A stretch of 28,323 nucleotides of DNA from JAXHUK01 sp034189725 (GCA_034189725.1 JAXHUK010000151.1:1-28323); one strand, 5' to 3'. Positions 10,801 through 17,860 are shown, counted from the stretch's first letter. Notes: generated by a model from the sequence alone, not told the origin. A program made the numbers and translations.

Positions 10801-11268
10801 CGTGAAGATTATCCGGGCTTCCTTGAATTCTTCCGCTGTATCACTCCAGACATAGAAGTTACGCTCCTGGCTGCTGGGGTCTGCCCGCCGCGCCCGCTGA
10901 AACCACTGGTGTTGATCCGACGTATGGTTAAGGATCAGTTCAGTGATCACACGCAAGCCCCGATAATTGGCCTCCCTGATAAAGGTCCTGAAGTCGCGAA
11001 GTGTCCCATATGTGGGATGGACACTGGTGTAGTCCGAGACATCGTAGCCATCATCCTTGAAAGGAGAAGGGTAGAAAGGCAAGAGCCAGATTGCGGTGAC
11101 CCCCAAATCCTGAAGATAGTCCAGCTTTTCCGTTAGTCCCTGGAAATCACCTACGCCATCGCCATCACTATCGTAGAAGGCTCGGACATGCAGCTCGTAG
11201 ATAATAGCATCCTTGTACCACAAAGGATCATCGTCCCGCCAGAAGTAAGTCTTATCAGTAGTTACCAT
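7807..11268 (-). CDS. treS: Trehalose synthase / maltokinase fusion (TreS-Pep2)
   Basis: The 1153-residue protein joins two consecutive steps of the GlgE pathway. Roughly residues 10-560 are a GH13 trehalose synthase (alpha,alpha-trehalose to maltose). It opens with DPLWYKDAIIYELHVRAFYD and carries GLRLDAVPY (nucleophile Asp about 213), LLAEANQW (Glu about 255) and FLRNHDELTLEMV (Asp about 321). From about residue 590 a maltokinase domain begins (SYIRKRRWFGGKGRRTRSME); its kinase motifs are RCHGDYHLGQVL and VIIDFEGEPARHLGERR, giving ATP-dependent maltose-1-phosphate synthesis. A charged Lys/Glu-rich tail ends the protein. Such fusions are known in several bacterial lineages. The ATG has GGGAG nine bases upstream. 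It lies between glgE and malQ, so substrate could pass from trehalose to maltose-1-phosphate to GlgE. Confidence 0.95.
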   Translation of the reverse strand: MVTTDKTYFWRDDDPLWYKDAIIYELHVRAFYDSDGDGVGDFQGLTEKLDYLQDLGVTAIWLLPFYPSPFKDDGYDVSDYTSVHPTYGTLRDFRTFIREANYRGLRVITELILNHTSDQHQWFQRARRADPSSQERNFYVWSDTAEEFKEARIIFTDFESSNWTWDAIAKKYFWHRFYSHQPDLNFDNPLVKQAIFRVIEFWLRLGVSGLRLDAVPYLYEREGTNCENLPETHNFLKELRRHMDEQFKNRMLLAEANQWSEDAVTYFGEGDECHMAYHFPLMPRMFMAIRMEDRFPIIDILQHTPPIPQTCQWTLFLRNHDELTLEMVTDEERDYMYRVYAHDTQARINVGIRRRLAPLLNNDRKKIELMNVLLFTLPGTPVIYYGDEIGMGDNFYLGDRNGVRTPMQWSTDRNAGFSRTNPQRLYLPINIDPEYHYEAINVEAQQNNPDSLLWWMKRLITLRKRFKAFGRGSLEFLYPENRKILAFVRRYEDEIILVVANLSRSVQHTSLNLTEFNGMAPVEAFGQAEFPRIGEVPYSFTLSPYAFYCFSIESRRSEMVDLWDKPAELALPTLTFAGEWKDLFKRGKGLMLESPLLSYIRKRRWFGGKGRRTRSMEIQDVITMPYDTSEAHLVLLRIEYSEGEPETYLLPIAFALENRASQVINELPQAAIAHLKLRCEDGEKDGVVYDALVEPSFRDNLLKAMARRRYHFKGEKGDLITSHTPTVFNKIYKKAQGSLESSLLSGEQTNTSVVYGDRFKLKLFRRLEEGVNPELEIGRFLTDKERFLNAPLVTGVLEYRNRKLRESVTLGILHTYVYNEGDSWNYTLDSLGRYFERVLSQTGVTAPLPVAKSLVDMSDEALPAIARESISEYLVSAQLLGQRTAELHLALASDTENPNFVPEPLSVTYQRSLCHGMRGFASQVLQLLHQRLKQFPDETKVDAQKVLSHENTIMGRFQDLTKRKITGMRVRCHGDYHLGQVLYTGSDFVIIDFEGEPARHLGERRIKCSPLKDIAGMIRSFHYAAQVVLHGKATTVVRPEDLPVLEEWARAWYLWVSATFLKSYLESMADAPILPRSREGVKVFLDAYLLDKAMYEINYELNNRPGWVGLPLQGIVQLVGADAEPVKTAVPAVRDAEETAKEVGEKARHKAEK

Positions 11269-11289
11269 AATTAATAACTCCCTTTACGC

Positions 11290-11317
11290 ATTATACGATA
11301 ATTCCTGCCCACGGCAA
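11290..11317 (-). promoter_or_regulatory. Candidate sigma70 promoter in the glgE-treS gap
   Basis: On the minus strand TTGCCG (11312-11317) and TATAAT (11290-11295) are separated by 16 bases in the 53-base gap between glgE and treS. The -10 box is a perfect match and the -35 box matches four of six. The predicted start of transcription would fall very close to the treS ribosome-binding site, which weakens the call. treS may equally be read through from glgE. Confidence 0.35.
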
Positions 11318-11321
11318 TCAC

Positions 11322-13277
11322 CTAGCGTATCCGGAAGATATGCGCTGGTACTTTCTTGGGATCGAGTTCCACATAGTTCTGCGACCCCCGCCACTGATAG
11401 GTTGTATCGGCTAAAAGGTCATATACCTCAAATGGATGATCGGGGTCAAGCCCCAGTTCCTCGAGGTTAAGGTCTACCCAGCCCGATTGTTTATATCGGT
11501 AGTCCAGGCTGACCACGACCAGGATTACATTGGTAAGGCCCTCCGTGCGCTTGCTGTAGCAGATGAGTTGGTCGTTGCCAACGGGGTGAAAGCAAAGGCT
11601 CAGGTCTCCCTGCAAGGCCCGGTTCTCCTGACGGATTCTGTTGACCTGACCGATGAATTCCTTCAGGCTATCCGGCTGGTCGGTATCCCACTGTTTTATC
11701 TCGTACTTCTCCGAGTCCAGGTATTCTTCACTGGTCTTATCCTTGCGGCGGTTTTCACACAACTCAAAGGCAGGGCCATAAATGCCGTAGTTAGCACCAA
11801 GGGTGGCTACCAGCACCAGCCGGGTCATAAAGGCTGGACGCCCGCCGTCCCTGAGATAGTCGCTCAGGATATCAGGGGTGTTTGGCCAAAGATTGGGGCG
11901 GAAGAATTCCCGTACCTCAGTCTGTGTTAGCTCCGTGAAGTACTCGCTGAGCTCCCATTTGGCATTGCGCCAGGTGAAATAGGTGTACGACTGACTGAAG
12001 CCCAGTTTGGCCAGTCGATACATGACCTTGGGGCGTGTAAAAGCTTCGGACAGAAAGAGCACATCAGGATATTCCTTTTTTATCCCATCAATTAGCCATT
12101 CCCAAAAAACGAACGGCTTGGTATGGGGGTTATCCACACGGAAGATGTGCACCCCCTGCTCTATCCAGAAGAGAATGATGCTCTTCAACTCCTCCCAGAG
12201 TTCTCGCCAGTGGTCGGTTTCGAACTCAAGGGGATAGATATCCTGGTACTTTTTGGGCGGGTTCTCGGCATACTGGACAGTGCCGTCAGGGCGCCAGCGG
12301 AACCACTCTGGATGTTCCTTCACATACGGATGGTCAGGAGAGCACTGAAAAGCGATATCGAGAGCGACCTCTAGGCCGTAGTCACGAGCCTTGCTGATAA
12401 ATCTCCGGAAGTCCGCAAGGGTACCAAGTTGGGGATGAATGGCTTTATGCCCACCCTCTTCTGAGCCAATAGCCCAGGGAGTTCCAGGTTCATAGGGCTC
12501 GGCTACCGTGCTATTGTTTTTACCTTTCCGGCTGGTCAATCCAATAGGGTGAATTGGTGGCAAATAGAGTACATCAAAACCCATCTCCGCAATGTAGCGA
12601 AGCCGTTTTTCACAATCTTGAAAGGTGCCATGTCGGCTGGAGTCTGACACACAGGACCGCGGAAACATCTCATACCATGTGCTGAAGCGTGCCTTTTCCC
12701 GGTCAACGACTATGACCAGTTCCTTTCCGTACGTGGTGGCGAATCGGCGGTCTGCACACCTGTCCATAACCACTGCCAACCGGTGGCTTAGCATCAACTT
12801 GACCCTGGCTGGCAATGACACCTCACCGGAACGCACTTTCTCTACCCGTTTCAGCATGCTGGTGGCATCACGTTTGCCAACACGTCGACCGGCTTCTTCA
12901 ACCATCTGGGCTCCGATGAGAAGGTCAACAGAGACATCCTGCTTCGCCTGGACTTTCTTAGCCAGTGCCTGCTGCCATGTCTTGAATGGATCTATCCAGG
13001 CAGCAAGGGTATACCGATAGCGACCGAGTTCGCCGACTACAAATGAACCGCGCCATCTATCGTTGACCAGCAACTCCATGGGGACTTCCTTCCAGTCATG
13101 GTCTCCTTCTCTACAGTACAGAAGTTGAGCTGAGAGCACATCATGACCATCGGCGAAAATGTCTGCCTCTACAGTAACTCTGTCGCCTACTACCCTTTTT
13201 ATGGGGAAGCGCCCGCCGCTGACTTCAGGCTCGACCCCCTCGATGATTATTCGTCGCCATCCCGCATCTTCTTTCAT
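11322..13277 (-). CDS. glgE: Alpha-1,4-glucan:maltose-1-phosphate maltosyltransferase (GlgE, GH13_3)
   Basis: The 651-residue enzyme extends linear alpha-1,4-glucan using maltose-1-phosphate. The order is typical of GlgE: an N-terminal beta-sandwich (VTVEADIFADGHDVLSAQLL, about residues 34-53), a helical insert (about 110-180), then the catalytic barrel. Key motifs are DVLYLPPIHPIG, DIAFQCSPDHPYVKEHPEWF, HIFRVDNPHTKPFVFWEWL (nucleophile Asp about 382) and FLSEAFTRPKVMY (acid Glu about 411). The GIYGPAFELCE stretch is also conserved in GlgE. Its substrate should come from the TreS-maltokinase fusion encoded immediately downstream, so the two genes together specify the core of the GlgE pathway. 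The ATG start is preceded by a purine-rich but weak ribosome-binding site. Confidence 0.96.
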   Translation of the reverse strand: MKEDAGWRRIIIEGVEPEVSGGRFPIKRVVGDRVTVEADIFADGHDVLSAQLLYCREGDHDWKEVPMELLVNDRWRGSFVVGELGRYRYTLAAWIDPFKTWQQALAKKVQAKQDVSVDLLIGAQMVEEAGRRVGKRDATSMLKRVEKVRSGEVSLPARVKLMLSHRLAVVMDRCADRRFATTYGKELVIVVDREKARFSTWYEMFPRSCVSDSSRHGTFQDCEKRLRYIAEMGFDVLYLPPIHPIGLTSRKGKNNSTVAEPYEPGTPWAIGSEEGGHKAIHPQLGTLADFRRFISKARDYGLEVALDIAFQCSPDHPYVKEHPEWFRWRPDGTVQYAENPPKKYQDIYPLEFETDHWRELWEELKSIILFWIEQGVHIFRVDNPHTKPFVFWEWLIDGIKKEYPDVLFLSEAFTRPKVMYRLAKLGFSQSYTYFTWRNAKWELSEYFTELTQTEVREFFRPNLWPNTPDILSDYLRDGGRPAFMTRLVLVATLGANYGIYGPAFELCENRRKDKTSEEYLDSEKYEIKQWDTDQPDSLKEFIGQVNRIRQENRALQGDLSLCFHPVGNDQLICYSKRTEGLTNVILVVVSLDYRYKQSGWVDLNLEELGLDPDHPFEVYDLLADTTYQWRGSQNYVELDPKKVPAHIFRIR

Positions 13278-13305
13278 TTTGACAGGAACTCACTTCCAGG
13301 GTTCC

Positions 13306-13333
13306 ATTGTACCGCATAGACCCATTCTATCAA
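13306..13333 (-). promoter_or_regulatory. Candidate sigma70 promoter upstream of glgE
   Basis: TTGATA (13328-13333) and TACAAT (13306-13311), read on the minus strand, are 16 bases apart and each match the consensus at five of six positions. Transcription would start about 20 bases before the glgE ATG. The site sits in the 97-base gap after the marC-like gene, so glgE-treS-malQ-glgB-treZ-GH57 could form a transcription unit separate from glgA. Confidence 0.45.
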
Positions 13334-13374
13334 TTCCCTCTCCTTTGGTAAACACCCTCGTGCACATCAGAACT

Positions 13375-13977
13375 TTAGCCTGCCACGTTTAATATGCCAA
13401 GCAAGTCCAAGCCTCGGATAATCATATTCACTGCTATGGCAGCCAGCAATAGGCTAAACACTCGGGAAACCGCCTTTAGTCCACCCTGCCCCATAACTCT
13501 GACAATCTGATTGCTGGCTAGAAAAAGAAGCCACGCAATAAGAAGATTCACGCTGAAAGAAATCAGGACCATATACAAGGGAAATTGAGTGGCCAGCAGC
13601 AACAACGTGGTAATCGTAGCTGGCCCCACAGTAAGAGGTGTACCAATAGGAACAACAGCTACCATTTCCTCCTTGATCATTTCCACCATTCGGCCTGTTA
13701 ATATATACTTGATAGACAGCACAAGTAAGACGATTCCGCCGGCAATAGCAAAAGAGCCCACAGAGATACCCATCACGTTCAAGATGAACTGACCGAAGAA
13801 TAGAAAAACCAGGCCTATTAAGGCCGCAGTCCCGATAGCAATATGAATCACTTTGCGCCGCTCTTGCTTGGCCATACCTTCGCTCAATGAGATGACAAAG
13901 GGGAGATTCCCCAAAGCATCGATAACTATGAAGAGGGGCACAAAGGTCAAAACGAAAGACTCGATCCAGTTGTCCAC
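13375..13977 (-). CDS. MarC-family (UPF0056) integral membrane protein
   Basis: The 200-residue protein is almost entirely hydrophobic, with about six membrane segments: near residues 5-30, 42-66, 72-92, 103-128, 131-153 and 168-195. The N-terminal VPLFIVIDALGNLPFVISL and the central PIGTPLTVGPATITTLLLL stretches are typical of the MarC/YchE/YhgN family, whose length is also near 200. No function is established for the family, and the old link to multiple antibiotic resistance was withdrawn. Start is GTG with AAGGA nine bases upstream. It lies 21 bases after glgA on the same strand. Its place between two glucan-synthesis genes is unexplained and could be a chance insertion. The family call is firm and the role is unknown. 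Confidence 0.85.
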   Translation of the reverse strand: MDNWIESFVLTFVPLFIVIDALGNLPFVISLSEGMAKQERRKVIHIAIGTAALIGLVFLFFGQFILNVMGISVGSFAIAGGIVLLVLSIKYILTGRMVEMIKEEMVAVVPIGTPLTVGPATITTLLLLATQFPLYMVLISFSVNLLIAWLLFLASNQIVRVMGQGGLKAVSRVFSLLLAAIAVNMIIRGLDLLGILNVAG

Positions 13978-13998
13978 TACCTGTTATCCTTCAACTAT

Positions 13999-15456
13999 CT
14001 AGCTTACTGTCGATTTTCGTATCGCCATCTCGTAGAGAGCTTCATACTGCGACAGAGCAGACTTCCAAGAAAAATCAGAGCGGACGACTCGCCGCATTAG
14101 CTGGTGCCACCCATTCTCATGTTGCCAAGCTACCAATGCCCGTCTCAGCGTCATCAGCAATTCACCAGCATCATAACGTTCAAAGACAAAACCAAGCCCG
14201 CTGGATAGATCAGAGACGCAGTCGGGCACGGTTTCTGCCAGACCACCGGTATGCCGTACTATAGGAATAGCACCGTAACGCATGGCAATAAGATGTGATA
14301 GGCCGCATGGCTCGAAACGAGATGGCGTAAGATACATATCAGAGCCGGCAAATATAAGTCGTGCCAGAGAAAAGTCCAGAACAAGAAACACACGTGCCTT
14401 ATCAGGATATTTGCTTTCCAGCATCTTCAGGATGTTTTCATGTTTGGAATCACCGGTGCCCTGAAGCACGAACTGTACATTTGCCTCATTCAATAAAGAA
14501 TCAAGAGCGTCCGCTAAGATATCAATTCCTTTTTGATCCACCAAGCGCGCTGCTAAACCCAGCAGCGGAGTCCCGGCATCGACCGGCAATCCCGCTTTAT
14601 CCTGCAATGCAAGCTTATTTTTGACCTTTTTATCCAGGGTTTCACTATCGTAGTTTGCCGCAATAAGTCGATCGTTAGCCGGATTATACTGGTCATAGTC
14701 GATGCCGTTGAGAATCCCAAAAAGGCTATCCTGCCGCCTCTGTAGCAGCTCATCCAACCCCATTCCATATTCCGGCGTCAGAATCTCTGCAGCATAGGTC
14801 TTGCTGACGGTAGATATAATATCGCTGTGGTTGATGCCAAGGGCCATCATGCTGTAACTCTTGCTGTGAATAGGGTCCTCTGAAGGTGGCAGGTACTCAT
14901 ACAATCCGGCACGCCCGGCAAAAGAATCATCAAACCAGCCCTGGTAGCCCATATTATGAATCGTATACACTGAGGCACAAGATGAGTAAAAGGTATCATC
15001 TCTGTAGGCAACCTTGAGAAGAGCAGGTATCGCCCCCATATGCCAGTCATGGCTATGAAGAACGTCCGGCTGCCAGTCTAACCGCTTGGGGACCTCCATC
15101 ACCGCACGGGAGAAGAAGAGAAAACGCTCAAGGTCATCCGCTTCTCCATAGACTGCTGGCCTATCAAAGTAGCTTTCATTCTCTACCAGATAGACAGGAG
15201 TACCATCCTGCAATACTACCTCGTTGATGGCAACACGTTCCTGGTTTTCAAGGAAGGATATAAAGAAGTTGCCACAATCGTTACACTGATATCCCGCTAA
15301 GTCGATGCTACGATAGCGGGGCATGATGATTCGGACATCATGACCGCTCCGCCTCAAAGTTGCGGGGAGAGAACCAGCAACGTCACCCAGACCACCGACC
15401 TTGACCAGTGGACTGGCCTCAGCCACAGCAAAAAGTATCTTAAGGGAATGACCCAA
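13999..15456 (-). CDS. glgA: Glycogen synthase (GlgA, GT5)
   Basis: The 485-residue GT5 glucosyltransferase should elongate alpha-1,4-glucan from ADP-glucose (or UDP-glucose). Motifs visible are KVGGLGDVAGSLP (residues 19-31, nucleotide-sugar binding loop), VLHSHDWHMGAIPALL, GINHSDIISTVSKTYA, GILNGIDYDQYNP, LGLAARLVDQKGIDIL and the C-terminal SRFEPCGLSHLIAMRYGAIP with the conserved Glu. The length is as expected for bacterial GlgA. The start is a TTG supported by GGAGG nine bases upstream; no better in-frame ATG precedes the conserved LKILFAVAEASPL. No glgC is in the window, so the donor must be made elsewhere. Having GlgA and GlgE side by side implies two routes to linear glucan in one cluster. 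Confidence 0.95.
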   Translation of the reverse strand: MGHSLKILFAVAEASPLVKVGGLGDVAGSLPATLRRSGHDVRIIMPRYRSIDLAGYQCNDCGNFFISFLENQERVAINEVVLQDGTPVYLVENESYFDRPAVYGEADDLERFLFFSRAVMEVPKRLDWQPDVLHSHDWHMGAIPALLKVAYRDDTFYSSCASVYTIHNMGYQGWFDDSFAGRAGLYEYLPPSEDPIHSKSYSMMALGINHSDIISTVSKTYAAEILTPEYGMGLDELLQRRQDSLFGILNGIDYDQYNPANDRLIAANYDSETLDKKVKNKLALQDKAGLPVDAGTPLLGLAARLVDQKGIDILADALDSLLNEANVQFVLQGTGDSKHENILKMLESKYPDKARVFLVLDFSLARLIFAGSDMYLTPSRFEPCGLSHLIAMRYGAIPIVRHTGGLAETVPDCVSDLSSGLGFVFERYDAGELLMTLRRALVAWQHENGWHQLMRRVVRSDFSWKSALSQYEALYEMAIRKSTVS

Positions 15457-15549
15457 TGTTGTTATCCTCCAGATCGCACAAAATCACCCAAGCCAATCTA
15501 TGACTGCACTCAGTTTTTCAAATTTTCAAACTCAGCGATCGGTCACATA

Positions 15550-15858
15550 TCAGACTTCTATTTTACATTGTAGCCAGGCTACTCTGTCGGCTACGCTTTT
15601 GGCTGCCTGTGCCTGATTAGTGCACTTTAGCAGATCTCGGGAAAGCTTCTCATCACCGATTACATCCCTGACCCAGTTGCTGAAATCATTTCTGCTCTCG
15701 CTGGAGTGATAATGAAAAGTCACTTCATCGATCTGCTGAAGAGCCACCGCCAGCTCGGGCAAGCTCGTCAAAACTCGCCCGTCTTTGCACCAGAACTGTT
15801 GCTCTTGGGACACGCCGCCCAATCTGCATTCTGCTATAGTCCTTGTTATCCTGACCAC
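15550..15858 (-). CDS. Small conserved-looking protein, DUF5752-like
   Basis: A 102-residue protein starting at GTG (15856-15858), chosen because AAAGGAGGT lies seven bases upstream and the start falls five bases after the usp stop; a longer ATG version (from 15912) would overlap usp by 49 bases without a good ribosome-binding site. The pattern is DGRVLTSLPELAVALQQI, then TFHYHSSESRNDFSNWVRDV and IGDEKLSRDL. This phe-his, Asn-Asp-Phe-x-x-Trp-Val and Gly-Asp pattern resembles small domains of the DUF5752 type, but I make that link from memory and it needs a profile search. Cys residues near both ends could bind metal or form a disulfide. It lies between usp and glgA on the same strand, so a role linked to the glucan cluster is possible. 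Function unknown. Confidence 0.7.
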   Translation of the reverse strand: MVRITRTIAECRLGGVSQEQQFWCKDGRVLTSLPELAVALQQIDEVTFHYHSSESRNDFSNWVRDVIGDEKLSRDLLKCTNQAQAAKSVADRVAWLQCKIEV

Positions 15859-15863
15859 TTGAC

Positions 15864-16799
15864 TTACCTCCTTTTTATGTATTTTGAAGCTCGGCCAATC
15901 AACACCGAGCAATCAGCATACCGTGCCACCCTCTCGGCTACATTACCAAGGAGAAAAGACTCGATCCCATTCAATCCTTTGCTTCCCAGTGCTAGTATGT
16001 CCGGTTTGTATTCCTTTGCAGATGCCAATATGGACTCGGCTGCCTCACCCCTGACTACTACAGACGCAGTTTTATAGCCTTTTGCCTGGAATTGCGTCTC
16101 GCTCCTGACGGCTATCTTGCGCGCTTCACTTTCTTCTGTCGCTTGTAGTTCAGCAAGCAGTTTCTGATTGGTTTGCAAGTCAAGTGTTGGCGTCTTCATC
16201 CAAGTAGCAAGGTGAGACTGAAGGGCAGTCATCATAATAACCTCACAGTTCCGTGCCAATGGCAGATCAAGGAGAAACTGGGCAACCATATCCGAGTATT
16301 TCGAGCCATCGGTAGCCAAGAGAACCCGTTTTATGCTCCCTTTTCCAAATGACGCTCTGGTGGTGATGTCAGGTCGTACCAGCAAGACGCTAGCTCGCGC
16401 ATGTTTCATCACCGTCAGGGCAACGCTGCCAAGGCGAAATGAAGACGGTTCAGTCAAGCCCTTGGCTCCCATTACTATCAGGGAACTCCCTTGTTCTTCG
16501 GCTACTTTAAGAATCTCTTCTGCCGGATTTCCCCACCGCACCAAGCTTTTCACTTCGAGTTTGCTGGCACTGATTTCCTGAATCGGACCTTGAATCAGTT
16601 CCATGGCCTTCTGGTGCTGCGCCTCTTTCTCCGTCGAGGCACCTCTCACCTTACCAAAAGTGATCCCCCCCAGAAAAACATGCTCAGGCACCACCGTCAT
16701 GACTGTGACCTCGGTTCGGGGTGGAAGCCGAAGTGCTTTCAACGTCCTGGTTGCTGTCTCTGAATATGATGAGCCGTCAACCACGAGAAGGATTTTCAT
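15864..16799 (-). CDS. Tandem universal stress protein (two UspA domains)
   Basis: About 311 residues forming two UspA domains. The first runs from MKILLVVDGSSYSETATRTL to ASVLLVRP and has an ATP-binding-type motif VMGAKGLTEPSSFRLGSVAL. The second begins at IKRVLLATDGSKYSDMVAQF and has the parallel motif ALGSKGLNGIESFLLGNVAE. The G-x2-G-x9-S/T layout suggests both halves can bind nucleotide. Such proteins are cytoplasmic and respond to starvation or stress; the ligand here is unknown. I prefer the ATG at 16797-16799, which matches the family start and has a GA-rich stretch upstream; an in-frame ATG at 16812-16814 would add five residues. It is followed after five bases by the small DUF5752-like gene, and the pair probably share a transcript with glgA. 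Confidence 0.9.
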   Translation of the reverse strand: MKILLVVDGSSYSETATRTLKALRLPPRTEVTVMTVVPEHVFLGGITFGKVRGASTEKEAQHQKAMELIQGPIQEISASKLEVKSLVRWGNPAEEILKVAEEQGSSLIVMGAKGLTEPSSFRLGSVALTVMKHARASVLLVRPDITTRASFGKGSIKRVLLATDGSKYSDMVAQFLLDLPLARNCEVIMMTALQSHLATWMKTPTLDLQTNQKLLAELQATEESEARKIAVRSETQFQAKGYKTASVVVRGEAAESILASAKEYKPDILALGSKGLNGIESFLLGNVAERVARYADCSVLIGRASKYIKRR

Positions 16800-16861
16800 A
16801 TCAACTTCTCTCATAATCTCGAAGTCACGTTCCTATTGCTTTAAGCAAACCTGACTTCATC

Positions 16862-17071
16862 TTAACGCTGGCCAGAGTCTATCACCCCAGGCATTCCGAG
16901 GCCTTGAGCGCGCATCTCGATGCGCGCCGGGTGTTCGTATATAGTATCGCCCGTCTTGACATTGTTGAGGCTTGGAGATAATGGGGCCTCACATGTCCAC
17001 CAGCGCAGACCTGCAATCATTTCCTTGTCCGATATCGCAGGCTTAAGCATGCAATATCTGCAGAGACGCAT
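16862..17071 (-). CDS. Doubtful small ORF with CxxC near the N-terminus
   Basis: A 69-residue ORF in the gap between the winged-helix gene and usp. It begins MRLCRYCMLKPAISDKEM and later has RWWTCEAP, giving three Cys in the first 30 residues, which could suggest a small zinc-binding protein. There is no ribosome-binding site before the ATG, an in-frame stop lies 21 bases upstream, and the 3' half includes a perfect palindrome. I recognise no family. It may be a non-coding stretch that happens to be open. The rest of this gap (16815-16861 and 17072-17138) shows nothing further. Confidence 0.22.
   Translation of the reverse strand: MRLCRYCMLKPAISDKEMIAGLRWWTCEAPLSPSLNNVKTGDTIYEHPARIEMRAQGLGMPGVIDSGQR
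16908..16927. repeat. Perfect inverted repeat, 9-base arms
   Basis: GCGCGCATC (16908-16916) and GATGCGCGC (16919-16927) are exact inverted copies separated by two bases. It is much more GC-rich than its surroundings and lies 93 bases upstream of the usp ATG. Neither strand has a T-run after it, so it is not a standard terminator; it could be a protein-binding site or an mRNA hairpin. Confidence 0.6.
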
Positions 17072-17138
17072 GTTAATATGATTGCTTTACTCAATCTGGG
17101 AACAGTATGTTGAAGGTACGTGATCACCAGCAGTGTCG

Positions 17139-17456
17139 CTAATTGGCATTCTCTGGTGCGTCGCCTTTTGCCTTCCTTCTTCTACGGCGTTTCCAGCCAA
17201 GCATCTCCAGCAGTTCCCCAACAGAGGCCTCTCCGGTCTTGATTTGTAGATCGGAGTTGATGGTATAGGTGTTCTGTACACCAACCTTAGTGATGGTGAT
17301 ATAGCCTTCTTTCGCGAGATCCACAATTATCTTATGGGCAGTTCTCTCGGTTATGCCAACATCGTCACCAATTTCTCTGGCTGTGCTTTCGGGATGCTTG
17401 GCAATAGAAGCTAATACCAATCCATGATTTGTAATAAAAGTCCACTCAGGCATCAC
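17139..17456 (-). CDS. Winged-helix transcriptional regulator (MarR/ArsR-like HTH)
   Basis: A 105-residue protein with a single winged helix-turn-helix: ASIAKHPESTAREIGDDVGI is the first half, ERTAHKIIVDLAKEGYITIT is the recognition helix and turn, and QNTYTINSDLQI is the wing (about residues 15-70). The C-terminal tail contains KRRRRRKAKGD, a strongly basic stretch that could add non-specific DNA contact. No ligand-binding domain is present, so any sensing must be by an unusual means or through a partner. It starts at GTG-ATG (17454-17456 or 17451-17453), with GGGAG 7-10 bases before. It is the first gene of the leftward block that includes usp and glgA, so it is a candidate regulator of that block; the target is inferred from position only. 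Confidence 0.85.
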   Translation of the reverse strand: MMPEWTFITNHGLVLASIAKHPESTAREIGDDVGITERTAHKIIVDLAKEGYITITKVGVQNTYTINSDLQIKTGEASVGELLEMLGWKRRRRRKAKGDAPENAN

Positions 17457-17583
17457 TCAAAATCTCCCTGACATCTTCGTTAGAAACCGTGAAAAACCTA
17501 TTGACAAATACCTCTTATTAATGCAATCTGCTACTAGAATTAAACTTCTATCTTATCACTTCTTCTTATGACAATCTAGAGCT

Positions 17584-17613
17584 ATAATACTAGAAATTAG
17601 AGCGCAATGTCAA
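17584..17613 (-). promoter_or_regulatory. Candidate sigma70 promoter for the winged-helix gene
   Basis: On the minus strand TTGACA (17608-17613) is a perfect -35 box and TATTAT (17584-17589) matches the -10 at five of six, with an 18-base spacer. Transcription from it would give a leader of about 120 bases before the regulator start. Confidence 0.5.
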
Positions 17614-17779
17614 GCATTTGAAGTATTATTTTAAACAGCTTTTGCCGATGATCTATATGGCCCTGCTGGGCGAAATGAAACGAGAAGTAGGTTTCAAAAA
17701 TAAATTCCGGATGTGGTAGCAACACCTATTTAATAGAAACCAGTACAGCTACCATGAATCCTGCCTCCAGTGTATTCAA

Positions 17780-17806
17780 CTGTCCGCTGTAGGCTCCTGC
17801 GGACAG
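17780..17806. repeat. Inverted repeat CTGTCCGC / GCGGACAG
   Basis: The two 8-base arms (17780-17787 and 17799-17806) are exact inverted copies around an 11-base loop. No T-run follows on either strand. It lies about 70 bases past the end of the transporter operon and 24 bases before the plus-strand terminator-like hairpin, so it could belong to the same RNA or serve as a 3' end structure for the leftward operon. Confidence 0.45.
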
Positions 17807-17829
17807 GATAAGAAGAAGGATATGATACG

Positions 17830-17860
17830 CGGGTGTTTAGCATAAATGCCCGTCTTTTTT
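17830..17860 (+). terminator. Rho-independent terminator-like hairpin reading rightwards
   Basis: CGGGTGTTTA (17830-17839) pairs with TAAATGCCCG (17843-17852) over ten positions, including two G-U wobbles that form only in plus-strand RNA, with a three-base loop. It is followed by TCTTTTTT. In minus-strand RNA the same positions would be C-A mismatches and no U-run follows. The terminator therefore works for plus-strand transcription, although every annotated gene nearby is on the minus strand. Confidence 0.55.
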
